Part shown: positions 31,480-45,625 of the stretch, piece after piece
How positions within the stretch are numbered: the first letter of the stretch is position 1
Layout of the letters: every line of letters begins with the position of its first letter
Assembly: GCA_037013495.1 (NCBI GenBank)
Contig: CM072801.1
Span: forward strand, 85,607,816 to 85,671,815
Origin: Hippophae tibetana
Taxonomy: Eukaryota; Streptophyta; Magnoliopsida; Rosales; Elaeagnaceae
Length of the DNA: 64,000 nt
Direction: 5' to 3'
Notes under the pieces: model-generated
The model's database searches: none
What the model was told of the DNA's origin: nothing
The model's input: the letters and a program-made list of their open reading frames with translations, nothing else
Translations under genes and position numbers: made by a program

Positions 31480-34360
31480 AGTGACTCTTCATTCTAAAGG
31501 CATCAATCTCATTCCTTTTGAGGTTTTGAAAACCTTCTCTCCTGTTAATCCTTTCGTCAAAGGATCAACCAAATTTTCATCAGAACGTACATGATCCACT
31601 CTTACAGTTCCTGTAGAGATAAATTCTCTAACAGTACCGTGTAACTGTCATCTCTTGCCGTTGTAATAATGGTTTTGAATCTTAGTAATAACCACGATAC
31701 TATCATAGTGGATCAGGACAGCTGGTATCGGTCTTTCCCATAAAGGAATCTCAGCTAATAGACTTCTTAACTAGCCTACTTTTTCACTAGCAATAGCTAG
31801 TGCTATTATTTCAAACTTCATCGTAGATTGAGTCGATATTTTCTGTTTCTTAGACTTCCAAAAAACATCTTCACTAACAATGCTAAATATATAGCCACTA
31901 GTTGCTTTGGAGTTTTATGATAGAGTGTTCCAATCAGCATTGATGTATCCTTCTAGAACAACGAGAAACTTCTTATAATGTAATCCAAAGTTCATAGTTC
32001 TCTTAAGATATCTCATGACCCTTTCAATAGCATTCTAATGCTCTATACTAGGTCTATTGGTAAACCTACACAGTAGTCCCACAACATAAGATATGTCTAG
32101 TTTAGTGCAGTCAGTAGCATAAAGTAAGCGACCAATGATGTTGTCTAACACTGTCTTCGGTATTCTTGAACATCTTTACACTAAGATCATAAGGAGTACA
32201 TGCAAGTTTGTAGTTAAAGTAATTATATTTCTTTAAGATCTTCTCAATGTAAAGAGATTGATATAGAGAAAATCCTTTTTTAGACCTAGTAATCTTCATC
32301 CAAAGATTACACTCGCTTCTCCGAGATCTTTCATATCAAAGTTAGCACACAACAAAATTTTCACATTAACAGGAATATTTGACCCAAAAAATAATCATGC
32401 CCTCCACATATAAACATATAATATTGCAAATATCATTTTCTGATTTATAACAAATGCATTTGTCATTTTCATTCATTTTGAATTCATATGGGATAACTAG
32501 ATTATTAAAATTTTCATGTCATTGCTTAGGTGCTTGTTTTAGACCACAAAGGGACTAGTTTACAAACTTTATTTTTCTTGATTTGGGACAATAAAACCCC
32601 CATGTTGGTCCATATAAATCTCTTCTTCTAAGTCACCATTCAAGAAGGTAGTCTAAGCATCCATTTGGTGCACTACTAAATCATGGATAACACCAAGAGA
32701 GAAAAGTACACGTATGGAAGTTATTCGTGTGACTGGTGAAAATGTAACAAATAAATTTACATTTTCTCTTTGCCTATACCCTTTGACTACAAGACGGGCT
32801 TTATACTTTTCAATGGTACCATCGGGTTTTAATTTCTTTTTTTAGTATCCATTTACATCATGTGGTTTTGCATCCAAGAAATAAGTCAACTAAATGACAA
32901 GTTCTATTATACTCAAGCGAGTCCATTTTCATCATTTATAGCTTTTTCTCATAAGTTGGTATCTAAAGAAGATAAGACTTCTTGAAGAGTTTGGGGATCT
33001 TTCTCTAAGGTATAAACATAAAAATCAAACCCAAAATTATTAAAGGTTCGAGCTCGTTTACTTCTCCTAACTTTAGTGTTTAATTTCATATTTTGCTCAC
33101 TAGTTCTAGTCATAAGTAAACTACTAGAAGACGAGCCCTTATTATTCTTCAATTTAAAGGAAACATATATTCATAGAAATCAACATCATTTGATTCTATA
33201 ACTACGTGGTTATTTAAGTCATAGAATTTATAAGCTTTACTATTCAAAACATATCCTATGAGAACATTCATATTCTCTACTAACAAGTTTATTTCTTTTA
33301 GAATCAGGGATCCTAACATAGGCTAAACAACCCAAAGTTTTAAAATACGTTAAGTTAGGTTACTTATTTTTCAAAATTTCATATGGAGAAATTTTACTAG
33401 TAGATTTAGACACTCTATTTAGCACACAACAAATAGTTAATAAAATTTCTCCCCACCAATGGGAAGTAGTACCAAAGTTTAATAAAATTGCAATAATTTA
33501 TTCCTAAAAGTTTTATTTTTTCTTTCAGCTTTGTCATTCATTTCAGGAGAATAAGGTGCATTTTTTTCATTAATAATTCCATGAGTTTTATAAAAATCAT
33601 TAAAAATATTGGAATCATATTCAATGTCTTTATCACTTTGAAACTTTTTTATTTTTCTGTTAAGTTGATTTTTAATTTCAATCATAAATATTTTAAACAT
33701 GTCAAACATTTCACTTTTATTTTTCATTAGATATACATAAGTATAATCTGAACAGTCATCAATAAAGTTATAAAATAGGGTTTTTTATTTCTTGTTAAAT
33801 TTCCATCAAGTTCACATTTGTCAGAGTGTAATAAGTCTCAAGGTTCAGATTCTCTAACTACTAACTTATGTGAAGTTTTGGTTATTTTAGCTTGATTGAA
33901 AAAGTCACATTTTTCAAAATCATTCAAATTTAAATATTCTATCAGTGGCATGCCCTTTCCCAACAAAAATATTATTTTTAGTTATTATATATAAATCACC
34001 CCCTATAGTTTGAGTAAATCCAACTTTGTTAAAAAGATAGCCCGAAATTAAATTCTTTATCATATATGAAGTATGTAGGACATCCTTCAAGATAACAGTC
34101 TTTCCAGAGGTAAACTTCAATTCCACCTTACCAGTACCATCAACTTTAGTGAAGTGGGAGTCACCCAGTAGCACTTTTTATCCTCAAACACAGAATAGGA
34201 CTTGAACATGTCTCGATCATAGCAAACATGGTGAGAAGCACCAGTGTCCACCCATCACCCCTCAGATCCATTAACAAAATTGAATTCTAATGCCTTGAAT
34301 TCAAGTCATGTAGGCTTAGAACAAGAAAAACAAATTTTGGTGCAGGAACTTGAATAATCA
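31480..34360 (-). pseudogene. Decayed Ty1/copia element, protease to RNase H
   Basis: Minus-strand copia pol in fragments. Protease WVDTGASHHVCYDRDMFKS at about 34190-34255; VELKFTSGKTVILKDVLHTS and the pre-integrase region at 34174-33920; integrase end (KKFQSDKDIEYDSNIF, NAPYSPEMNDKAERKNKTFR) at 33727-33479; linker (RRSKRARTFNNFGFDFYVYT) at 33152-32949; RT end (GFSLYQSLYIEKILKKYNYF) at 32299-32111; RNase H end (VRVDHVRSDENLVDPLTKGL) at about 31550-31620. Frameshifts lie throughout. The gag end may be just upstream (CFSC at about 34330). No LTR pair identified. Confidence 0.75.
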
Positions 34361-34411
34361 AAGGAATTAGTAAGGAGGTTAAAAATTGGAGTTGAAATAT
34401 TAAACAAATTT

Positions 34412-34790
34412 TTGTATTATAGAAAGCCATTAGGAGACAATAGAGGGTTAGGATATGTAGGCGAGCATTCTATGCCATCTTCGTCAAAATCAACTAATTT
34501 TTTAAACCTTCAAACATGTTCTCCTCATATGATATACATGACATTGGTTATAGGAATGAGAGCTCCCTTCCTTCAACATAAAAAAAAACATTTGTGAGGC
34601 CTTCTAATCCTTCTTACACTATTACATATTATACTCAAAGAATAGTTACACCTATTTTGGAAAAGCATGTTAAACTTGTGCTTGTTTGTCATAACTATAG
34701 TAAGAAAGGACATAATAGACCTTATTGCATACTCCTTAAGACTTTTTCATATTATAACAATTCCTTTCATGCTATATATTTAGATTCATA
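34412..34790 (+). pseudogene. Gag-like fragment with degenerate zinc knuckle, opposite strand
   Basis: Plus-strand frame reads PSNPSYTITYYTQRI then CHNYSKKGHNRPYC, a zinc knuckle in which the second Cys is Tyr. It lies head-to-head with the minus-strand copia remnant and belongs to a different insertion. No RT accompanies it. Confidence 0.45.
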
Positions 34791-35906
34791 ACTAAACAAA
34801 CTTTTATTATCTTTTATTGGTATATCTTTTATTAGGATAGTAGTTATCTTTTTTTAGGGTTTACACTTTATTTTGTTGCTTTAAATAGTTGTATCCGTCT
34901 GTTAAACATTAGTTCAGAATATCAAGAATATACTTTTAATTAATGTAAAAGTTTAGAGTTTTTTGCCTTTTTTGTTCCTCTACAAATTGACTTAATAAAG
35001 GATTTGCAAACCTTATGTCATCTTATCATCATTGAATCTTTGGTGAGTAATATCCATAGAGTCAAGTGAGTCTATTTTTATTGGGTCTTTGATCGTGTCT
35101 TTTGGAGTTCTTAAACCAATTCACGTTTGTATGTTTCAAGGATCATGTTAAGAGGTTTGCATTATAAATCAATATTTTTCCTAATATTTTGTTATATTTT
35201 TAGGCATTATTTTTACTATTATTTACAATTTTTTCTACTTTGAGTATATTTTTATCATTTTATAGGTGCATAAATTTTGGATAGTTTCCAAAAAAAATTA
35301 AATTTTTTGAATTTCTACATTTTTTCAATTTATAGAGCTTATGGTTGCATATAGAAATCATATGGGTTTCATCTAGAAGCAAATAAGGACCAAACATAAA
35401 ACTAGAACACGTTAATGTATCTAGCAATTACGTTGATGACCTTAGCAACCACAACTCGTACTGGGCATACTTAGTTTTGCAAGATGAATGTAGAAATATT
35501 TGGGATGTACATAGAAAGATCCTGCCACTACAATGCCATTTTCCTGCCTCCGCAACGCGTCATCCAACCCATATGACGTCTTTCCCTCTAGTTGGTCCCT
35601 TGCACCGTACAATGTCATTTTGCATAACCAGTCTGTGCACCCCTTTTGTTCCTAGTATGTGAGTTTCCCGAGATATGTTCTAGCCATCAATTTTTTGTGA
35701 TCTAACCATCCAAAATATTCCTAGGTTAAATCGTGACCTATTAATATTGTTTTAAGTCCCATTTGAACAAGATATTTGCATGAAAAGTTAAGGGAAAGAC
35801 ACCCAAATTGTAACAATAACTAAGATAAGAAATTCACTGGACAATTATTTCAAACTTTTGGAAAAAAAATCAACCAATTCAATGGTAAAGTATCTATTTC
35901 TCTAAT

Positions 35907-36690
35907 GTTGTGTTTGGTTGAAGGGAATGGAAAGGAATTAGAATTGATTTCTTCCATTTGTGTGTTTGGTTGGGCTGAAAAATGAGTCAGGAATGAAATC
36001 GGTTTCTAAAGGAGAAAGAATCACGATTCCTTCTCCCCTTATTTAGGAATCATGATTTCATTCCCATCTCAAATTTTTTTCCCAATTTTACCCTAACCCC
36101 AAATATAACCCTAAACTCTACCAAATCCCAAAACCTTAAACCCTAAACCCCATATCCCAAATCCTAAATCCCTAAACCCTAAAACCTAAATCCCAAAACC
36201 CTAAACCCAAAACCCCAAATTCCAAAACCCAAAACCCCAAATCCCAAATCCCTAAACCATAAACCCCAAATCCTAAATCCCTAAACCATAAACCCCAAAT
36301 CCCAAACCCTAAAATCCTAAACCCCTAAATCCCAAATCCCTAAACCATAAATCCCAAATCTCAAAACCTTAAACCCTAAACCCTATTTAGAAAAATAATG
36401 ATTTTAATAATATATTTTCTTTTTAAGTAATAATTATTTAAAAAAATAATGATTTCAATAATGTATTTTTTCAGACAAAAAAAATAATTAAATTATATTA
36501 TTTAAACTTTACTGAATATAGGGGTATTAAGGTAATTTATAGTTTTTTTTCCATTCCATTCCAGTGGCAAATCAAACATTGTAATACTAATTCCTTCTTT
36601 GATTCTGGTGGTCAAACCAAACAACATTGTTTCCTTTCCATTCTATTCTATTCCGATTTCAATTCCATTATGTGAACCAAACGCCACCTA
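35907..36690. mobile_element. Small inverted-repeat element filled with telomere-like repeats
   Basis: The left end GTTGTGTTTGGTT...GGGAATGGAAAGGAATTAG and the right end, read backwards, GGTGGCGTTTGGTT...ATGGAATTGAAATCGG, are inverted repeats with internal copies of GTTTGGTT on both sides. This resembles hAT-type MITE termini. The centre is the AAACCCTAAA-like array. No transposase. The target duplication is unclear. Confidence 0.65.
36095..36390. repeat. Degenerate telomere-like (CCCTAAA)n / (CCCAAAT)n array
   Basis: About 300 bp of mixed ACCCTAAA, ATCCCAAA, ATCCCTAA and ACCCCAAA units. It lies between the inverted repeats of the MITE, so it is interstitial rather than a chromosome end. Confidence 0.85.
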
Positions 36691-37603
36691 AGAATATTTT
36701 TATCTCGAGTTTTATTTGATTTTGATTGTAAAGATAAAGCCTTTAATAATTTTATTTATGATTTTGGATTTAATTATGTTAGGAAAAATTTTCTATGAAA
36801 TTTTAATTATGCTACATGAATATTTTGGTTGATAGGCTAATTATATTTTAATAAAAGTTTGAGATTATTTGTGTTCTTTTTTTCTTGATATTTTTAATTA
36901 TAAATTATTGATGGATCAAATCATTAGATATGATTAAAAAATATATTTTTAAATTAGGTTGTTAGAAATATCATTTAGGCCTAGTTGTGCTCTCCTAGAT
37001 AAGAGTCTAAATTAATTACCTGATCATTATGCTTGTTTAGATGATTTTACAGTTTTCTTATATTTATTCCAGTTAATTAATTTTCTTGATTAAAGATATT
37101 TATTAGTTAATTGTAATTAAAAATTACCAGGTTCATTGCAATTTTCTAGTTTTATTGAAAAAATCAATAATATCAACTTAGTGATAATTGTTAAATTAAT
37201 ATAAGTAATCTAAATTATGATTTGTTAGCTAGCTAAAGTGTTCATTAATTGTTTAATCTTTTTAATTTAAATTCTCCTATTATTTTTCATTAACTTACTT
37301 ATTTAATTACTTATTTTGCTCTATTTTTTACTTTTTCAATAATTTGTTTAGAATATTTAAGTTTATTTTATTTTATTAATTGATTAGTTTAGTGAAAATA
37401 AGTGTAAAATTTAAAATCACTACGATTCTATGAGAGATTGACCTTGGGGTAAACTTATAGCTAAACTATTTGTGATTCATATACTTGCGAATATTTGTAA
37501 TTTTTACATCTAGTTTTTGGGCTATATGTAACTACATAATTGAACAATAGACTACAACTTAGCACGTAACAAATTCAGGTACAAATACAAAAGAAGTATT
37601 ATG

Positions 37604-40600
37604 TTACACTACATTGCATAAGACCATATTAGACTCTACTACTACTACACTTGACACATCAACATTCACTTTAACATTATTATATGTCTCTACACTCCTT
37701 CTCAAACTGTGTGTCATAACTGAGTGCCATAAGAATGGCACATATTTTGTGCTTAAAATGATCATGACCTGGAGTAGGTAAAGCTTTGGTGAGAACATCA
37801 ACGATTTGAGCATGAGAGGGAATATGTTGAAATATTAAATATTTCTTAAGAATTTGTTCTTAGACAAAATACAAATCAAGCTCAATATGTTTTATTCTAT
37901 CATGTAACACTAGATTAGCTATCAAAGCTACTGAACTTAAATTATCATACCATACTAAAGGAGGCCGTGAAGGAGATTAATGAATTTCATCCAAAAGTTA
38001 CTTTATCCATAGAATTTCTGAAATAGCTCCTACTAAACTTCTATATTCAGCCTCAATACTAGACTTTGAAATTGTGTGTTATTTTTTAGCTGATAATAAA
38101 ATAGGAGTAGGGCCAAGGTAAATGAAAATTCTAGAAGTAGATTTTCTGTCATCGAGAGATGATGCCCAATTTACGTCTGTAAAGCCTGTGATATATAACT
38201 TATCATTTTTTTGAAGGAAAAGATCACAATCAATAGTCCCTTTCAATGTAGCATATTGTAGCCCCCTAAAAATACTATGATAAAATGTCGGATTAGAAAA
38301 ATCATCACTAGTATAAACAGATAAGCTCATTCCATGCTTCATTGGTGAATGACAAGGCTTTGCATCTCTCATATTAGTTTTAACAAGTAAATCTAAAATG
38401 TATTTGGACTAATTTAAAAATAAACTTCCATAAACCAAATTGTGTAAGAGGACGTAAATCCTTAAGAGCAAATTTCTTATGAAACATTTGAATAAGCAAC
38501 TCCACCTGCTTAGAATCTAAACCTATAATAATAATAATACCATCTACATATATGAGAATATAGACAGTGAGATGAGGAATTTGAATAAAGAATAGTGAAT
38601 TATCAAGCTTGCTTTGAGCAAAATCAATCTCAATAAGAACATGATTAAGCTATACAAACCAAGTAGTAAGGGCACATTTTAACCCATAGAGAGGTTTTTT
38701 TAACTTGCATAGATAATTTGGAAATTGAGGATCAATAAATCCTTTAGCCTACTCCATAAAAACTTCTTCATTCAATAATCCATGTAAAAAGACATTGTTA
38801 ACATCTATTTGCTTTAAGGTCCATCCAAAAGTAAGAGCCAAAGTGAGAACAATTCTGATGGGTAGGAGTTTGATCATACCTTTCTTTCCACCAATCTAGC
38901 CTTCAAGCATTCAGTGAGACTAGTGAGGAACCTTTTAATAAAATATACCCACTTACACCCAATAAATTTCTTATTTTTAGGCCTAGGATCCATAGGCCAA
39001 GTATTGTTATGATGAAGAGCTTTAAGCTCTTCCTACATAGCCTCTAACCAAGTGTTGGAGTTCCTCCTTGATTAAGGTGGATTCTGTAATATCAACTAAG
39101 GAAACAACTGAATAAACTTTTGTTTTTTAATACCACTCTTGGCTCTGGTTGTCTTAGGATGAGTATTAAGAGTAGAAGAATTAACTAAAGTATGTAAGGA
39201 AGAATTAGGCAAACTAGGTGAGGTAGAGTCAAAATTAGGTAAGGTACATTGATAAGAGACTGAGTCTAGTATAGGTAAGGGGATAGATGAGAGGGATTAG
39301 ACAACTGAATAAAATAAAAAATAGGCTCAAAAGATAAATGTACACTAAGTTGATAAACTAATGGAGTAAAGGCAAGAACTATAGGTGTAACAAGTGTAGG
39401 GGATTGGGACAAAGGCAAGTTAGACTTGGTAACTATATTTGGCCCACTATTATAAGGTAAAGTAGCTCCTATAGGAGTAAAGGAACTAAAACATAAATCA
39501 TGAATTAGGAAAAGTAAGTACAAGGCTAGGTTCATAATTTGGAATAGACAATGCTTTGTGCCTGTGGGTAGAATAGTGTTGACAACTATTTGTAGAGGAT
39601 CAATGAGGAAAAAAGTCAATCACATATAGGAAACAACTTTTATGAAAAAGAACATGTTTTGATATAAAAACTTTTCCAGCCTTATTTAACCATTTATAAC
39701 CTTTATGGCAATGATTGTAACTAAGAAAGATACAAGGAGTATATTTGTACTCAAGTTTATGAGAATTAAATGGTCTTTAATGTGAATAACATAAATATTT
39801 AAAGGGCTTGACAAACGAATTATTTGGCTTGGTTTTGAAAATGAGTTCAAAAAGTGAATGGAAATTTAAAACAGGTGTGGGTAATCTATTAACCAAATAA
39901 ACAGTTGTAAAAAAATGCTTCATCCCAGTACCTAATAGGTAAAAAATCTTATGCTAGTGAATACAATCTCATTTGTACTATATGCCTATGACTTCTCTCA
40001 ACTAGGCTATTTTTTTTAAAGGTATAAAGACATGAAACTTGTTTCATTATTCCAAAAGAATTTAAAAGAGAATTCAACCATTCATACTCTCAACCTCTAT
40101 CACATTAAAATACTTTGATAGTTTGTAGCTTAGCTTGAGATTTTTAAAAAGAAAAGATTCATTGACTGAACTCTTATGCTTCATAAAATAAGCCCATGTA
40201 GATCTCATACATTCATTAGTAAATACCATATACCACTTATAACCTCCCAATGACACAACTAGATAAGTTCCCATATATCTAAATGAACAACCATTTAAGG
40301 CTCTATGGCTTTCATTAAGATAGGTTCAAAAGGTAATTTATGACTCTTACCTTTTTTAACAAGCATCACAAAGCACATCAAAATCATTTTTACATACAAT
40401 AATAGGATCTTATTATTGAATAATTGATTTAACAAATCAAGAGGTAGGATGGCCTAATTTTAGATGCCAAAGCTTAATACTATTAAGCAATTTACAAATA
40501 TTATATCCCATTTGATTATCTAAAGAGACCACATTGTTGTACATAATATGACTTAATCAATGTAAAAGAAAAACTATTTATAAAATTGGAAACAATATTT

Positions 40601-40720
40601 TCAGGAAGTAGAGTTTGTCCCTTGTCTTTACTCTTATGTAACTTTAGGCTAAACACATAGAGTCCATCCTTGGAACTAACTTCTAGAAGTGTCTACTTGT
40701 ACAATACAGAGTGGTGGAAT
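37604..40720 (-). pseudogene. Decayed Ty1/copia element (integrase to RNase H)
   Basis: Minus strand. RNase H fragment at 38372-38079 (MRDAKPCHSPMKHGMSLS, ITGFTDVNWASSLDDRKSTS). The RT catalytic box near 38530-38560 reads ILIYVDGIIII, so the second Asp of YVDD is lost. An integrase fragment at 40274-40074 reads GGYKWYMVFTNECMRSTWAY. A Ser/Pro-rich linker is at 39266-39619. Stops and frameshifts are frequent. No LTR pair found. Confidence 0.75.
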
Positions 40721-40781
40721 TATCAATACCCAAGCTATTTATATAGAAATCTAGTAGATTCTTTCAACTTCACACTTAACT

Positions 40782-42507
40782 TGTCACGCCTCAAAATATA
40801 GGTACATGAATTTTAAGAAGATGATAATATCTAAAAGAAAATTTCTTAAATAATCATAAAAATCAATTCTTTGTAAATAATTTGGATACCCTTAAATATT
40901 TCCTATTTAAAAGACAAAGTTCATTTTGAATTTCAAAAATTTATATCCAAGACATTTACAAAGCCAATAAAATACATCAAATCAGAGTGGTCTCAGCCTC
41001 CCTACAAGAATAGCCAATAAAATAAATAGGGTTTTTAGGTAAAACCTTTGACATATGAATTCTCTATGAAATATCTTTATGTCTTTACCGCAACTATATT
41101 GACATCGTAGTTAAAAAGTGAGAAAATAGTGTGGGGTGAGCTGCAATTAGCTCATTAGTAGTCTACTCCAAAATAATATTATAACAAAATTCATGATGCA
41201 TACCACATATAATAAAATTCATGAATAGAAATAGTCATCATCATGATCAGTGTACAGTGTCAGGAAATTTTTATTTACAAATTCCAATATACCTATATTC
41301 GATATACATATACTTTCTTGCTTCAAAAATAGAAAAAGTGTACATTTCAGGTATCCCAATGCATACTCATATGAGATAAATTCTACTATGAAAATAACAA
41401 ATCCATATGCATGATATGCAATTTCCATATTTATTGGTCCATCAAAATACATAGGCACATGCATGGTCAACCTCTGAGATGCATATAGGTCCTCCTTGGA
41501 CCTTGTGTATGGTTATACTCTAAGATACATATGGCATATATATTGATCAACATCCTAGTTATATAGGCTCTTATTTATGGATGGTTCACTCTGAGACACA
41601 ATGGGGGGTCCAACTCTGAGGCCTATATATAGTCAACATCCAAAACCCATAGATTGACAAACTTTGAGAGTACATGTGAATTCAAATGCATACTTACAAT
41701 CTATCAAAAATAGTTTGCTGTAACTAGTAGCCCATGGGTACCATACTCTACAAGACATACATATAGGTATACACCCCACAAAAAATTATTTTCATGATGC
41801 ATGTATGAAAATCTCAAATGCCATGTGTAATATGTTTTTAATACTCATTTTATATCAAAAATCAATACTCATTTTATATAAAATTTTCCATGTATGGATA
41901 TGTAAAAAAATTTATAATGAGTATTTCATTTTAACAATATTTATAAAATTTCTTATAAAAATCATACAACCGATTTTCTTTTTTATTCATAATATATAAT
42001 GCATGGTATCTTATGAAAACAAGGCATGAATTAAAAAATTAAGACTAGAAAACCTTACCTGAAAACTTGTCCCGATGCTATTCTTCTAAACTCAAACTCC
42101 TAGATATTTTATCCCCAAAACATACTCTAAAATGTATCAAAAACCCTATCAATTTTAGAGAGTAATAATTCTAGAGGGAGGGAAAATTTGGAGTGAGAAA
42201 AATGAGCTAAACCTATGCCTATATATATACCAAAATGGCCCTCACCGATCACTTTTCATTGGTGGCTCGTCTAGCTACTCAGTGAGGCCAAGATGAGGCT
42301 CAACAAACGTTGAATTTTCTCATTGACCCTTTACCGAATACTTGCTAATCAATGAGGCCCCAACAAGCTATAGTATAATTTTTCCAACTTTTCATGAATG
42401 ATTCGATTTTTCACACAAAAATTCCCGACATGTTGCTATGTCTTAAAATATTATTAAAAATTGAAGATGATTTTACAATTTATTAAATTTGGTGTTGGTA
42501 TTTTGCA
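40782..42507 (-). repeat. 3' LTR of the old gypsy element
   Basis: Plus-strand TGTCACGCCTCAAAATA to GGTATTTTGCA; 1,726 bp. Large parts match 48793-49680 and 56957-57370 (for example GTGGTCTCAGCCTMCCTACA, CTACAAGACATACATATAGG). The minus-strand tract CCTCAAAGTGGTAGGAT just outside is a decayed polypurine tract. Confidence 0.8.
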
Positions 42508-43150
42508 ATCCTACCACTTTGAGGAAAAATGTGTCTTCAAAATTTTGTAACTTCTTAAACAATTAGGAATATATTTTTGTGGACCTCAAACTCTAACTCC
42601 CAAATCGCATTTTCAACATTATAATGCTTCCATTAGATCTTTCTAATAAGATATCTTTTCTTATAGTAGTGATTCTGTCCAATCAAAAACACAACTTGAC
42701 CTCATCAAATCATTTACATAAGACTGATGTATGAAAACCATTATCATCTTGTGATAAGTCTAGGATAATTCTAATTGACATGCTCTTTTGACAGTTTGAA
42801 GATGGCCTAACGTAATGAGGTGCTAACTTTCCTTTTATCCCAAAATGAGTCATTTTATAAAATATAATCATTCACTTCAAGGTTCAAAGATCATTGTCCA
42901 TAATTAGTGTAACTCTTATACCAGTTTTGAGCTATATGAAGCTATCTTGTGCAATTCAAATCCTTTAATTGTTTCATGACTAAGACCAGTTTTCATCGTA
43001 CTATGATTCTTATTTTTAGCTAAACATATCAAAGATCTATAGGATCGTTTGTACAAGGCTTCATAAGTGGTTATCCTAATACTTGTATAATAACTATTGT
43101 TATAGGAAAATTCAATTAATGGTAAATGTTTGATTCAATTTCTCCTTAAC
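42508..43150 (-). pseudogene. Gypsy integrase C-terminal half, decayed
   Basis: Minus-strand frames still show LIEFSYNNSYYTSIRITTYE and EALYKRSYRSL at about 43030-43120, matching the gypsy integrase motif after the catalytic Glu (AYNNSYHxSIGMxPxEALYG). Further on, pieces resembling GKRGKLSPR and VxHxSxLxK occur between frameshifts. No open frame longer than about 30 codons remains. Confidence 0.65.
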
Positions 43151-44556
43151 TCCATAACACCTACTCGTAACATATGCTCTAACATTTGAATAATCCTTTT
43201 GGATTGTCTATTAGTTTTTGGATGATATACTAAACTACGCAACAATTCTATTCATAAAGCTTCTTATAACAATTCTACAAATGAGAGGAAGAATTTTGGA
43301 TCATGATATAACATAATTGACTTCAATATGCTATGCAATCGTACAATAAATCATAAAATCATTTACTAAATATCAATTCTTCATTTGGAATCGCTATCTT
43401 CTTTTGAAAACGAAACACTCCATTAGTAAAAGTCTACCTATCCACCATTTCTCCTTCTAATAATCTTCACCATGCTTTAATATTTTTGGGATCGTTAGAT
43501 TGAGTCAATTTTACATTCTAGGGATGGTTATGAAGCTATACTTGTCTCCCAACATCTTGCAAATTCAACCTGTAATCCTTCTATCATTCAAGTATTTTGT
43601 TAGGTACTAATATCATTTGTGCAACAACTTTAAATTTTACCTTAGAAAATCTATTACTATATTTGCTTTGTTTGGATGATACTATAGAATGGAATTATAA
43701 TCTTTGAAGATGTTTCTCCCATAACTCCTCTCAAACTCAGGATCCTTTTCAATATCTCCATGGAAAATACAATAGTTTGCTAGCTCCTTATTGTTAACTT
43801 ATGTGTCAAGTGTACAACTTATTTTAATTTATTATGGCTTGACAATGCCATCATCCAATTCTCCATATGTTGTGCAGTTATTGCTATTATCACATGTTGA
43901 TTGATGTATTCTCAATGGACCCATCTTGATTAATCTTCATAATTCTCAAGGTTAATTCATTTAAATTGGATAGATTTTCGTCTTTCAAAATCAAATGGAT
44001 GATGAATCAAGTTCCTTTTTTCCAAGACATTCTAGATATAGATCTTATCTACTAGTTTAGAGCATCAATCTCTATGCAAACATTCAAGTGTGTCTAAGTC
44101 CTTTGTATGATATGTCAGTATATACTACGTGGGAGGCTTCATTAATCAATATGATAATTATTGGTGAAATTGATAATCCATCTTTGACTCTTATAAAGTT
44201 GCTTCATGTTCATATTCTTTGTTTGATACAAAATTGATGCCTTTTTGAATCAATTTTAGACCAAGGTTTCTTTTCTTGAATTTCCCATAAAATCATTGAT
44301 CTCTAATAATTTCAAAGTAGTTTTCCTATAAGTTCCTCATTTTCTAAGAGTTCTTATTCTAAACTTGAAAAGTGCTTTTGGTACGTTTGGTTCTCTTAAC
44401 TTATAAGTATCGATACCTTGACTATGGAAGCTTGCATCCTCAATTGATCAAATAATTCATCCAATAATATTTGTCACTTTAATTATAATCAATGCATAAT
44501 TTTGAAATTTACATACTTCTTTTTGACAATAAAATAGGTGTTCCATAAGCGGCGAT
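43151..44556 (-). pseudogene. Gypsy RT/RNase H remnant, cut by LTR family B
   Basis: The minus strand at 44556-44350 reads AAYGTPILLSKRS and DELFDQLRMQASIVKVSI in shifting frames, matching RT motifs WGAPVLFVKKKDG and DDLFDQLxGAxxFSKIDL. The middle part (RNase H, integrase zinc region) is too decayed to place motifs. Its upstream continuation lies at 47445, beyond the family-B LTR. Confidence 0.6.
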
Positions 44557-45617
44557 TGATAACTGTATTTTATATAGTTATTTTCATATATTTTATTAAT
44601 TATAATTGCTATGTTCTTTACATTTTTAGTTAATTTTAATGCAATAAATTAATATTTACTGTTAGTTTCTTATAGAATATATTTTGAAGAAAATTAAAGA
44701 ATTTGAATCGAAAAAAGACTTAATTACAAATAAAATGTCTGAAAATATAATTTAAATTAAAAGAGTGTTCAAATTGCAATTAAAAAAAGTGTAAAATTTA
44801 ATTTAAATTAGATAAAGGGTTTAATTGCAATTAACCAAAGTTTAAAAGTTTATTTGAATTAAATTGGAGGGTTAAAATGCAATTAAGCAACGTTTATTTT
44901 TCTGCACAGGAAAAAAGTCCACGCGCATCATGGTCCACGCGCCACGTGCACCGTCATATCATACTATCAACAGTGATGATCCGTGCATGTAATAAAAACA
45001 CGACCAAAAGTGATTGGATGCGAGTTTTCTGGTTGCATGCTGCTTGGTGTGCCGTGTGGGGCCCACCTGCTGCGTAGGCTGGTGTGTAGGATGGGACCTA
45101 CATGTTTGTTCTGTTTCTACCAAAAGAAGTGGTCCCGTGTGACACAGTCTATAGATTCTTCGTACGCCCTGCCATTCCAACGAGTAATAAAATGCCACAT
45201 GTCCTAAATATTATTTTAGCAAATCAGGAGATGACATATGGCATGTGTTTCGTTATATCAAAAACACAAAAACGATGCACGATCCCAGCATTTTTTGTGT
45301 GCCTCACGTGTCCTTGATGGCAATAATCTCGTGCGGTGCAACCACGGGCAAGCTTTCCCTCCCACCAATTAAAGGCGGCCACGTGTCCCACTATATATTT
45401 TAGCTAGTAAAATGATGACACGTGGCAACATGTATTGAAAAGAAAATCAGCAACGGTGCATGTTCCTCTGTTTTGCGATATATATTTTACACACGTGATT
45501 ACGTGTTTCAAAGATCTTGTCCCCCACGTGGATTTTATTATTATTTTCGATACATTATTTTGTCTCCCGCGTGAAGAAAATATGTTTTTTGATTTTTTTT
45601 TTTTAGAGATTTGATGT

Positions 45618-45625
45618 TATAAATA
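45618..45625 (+). promoter_or_regulatory. TATA box, first family-B module
   Basis: TATAAATA in GTTATAAATAGGGG. CACGTG cores lie upstream near 44935, 45304, 45382, 45419, 45493 and 45526. Confidence 0.55.

Larger units (their letters stand above)
34791..37508 (+). other. Probable gypsy LTR-like stretch interrupted by a MITE
   Basis: Non-coding. Its right end (GACCTTGGGGTAAACTTATA, ATACTTGCGAATATTTG, ACATCTAGTTTTTGGGC) resembles the U5 end and primer-site start of the LARD-like family (CTTGGGAGTATACTTATC, CACTTGCGAGAG, CATCAAGTTTTTGGCGC). That suggests the 3' end of a related LTR near 37508. I could not find its start. The rest is AT-rich. Confidence 0.35.

Noticed and set aside
36095..36390. 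Telomere or chromosome end
   Set aside because: The repeats are degenerate, only about 300 bp, and bounded by inverted repeats of a MITE with ordinary sequence on both sides.
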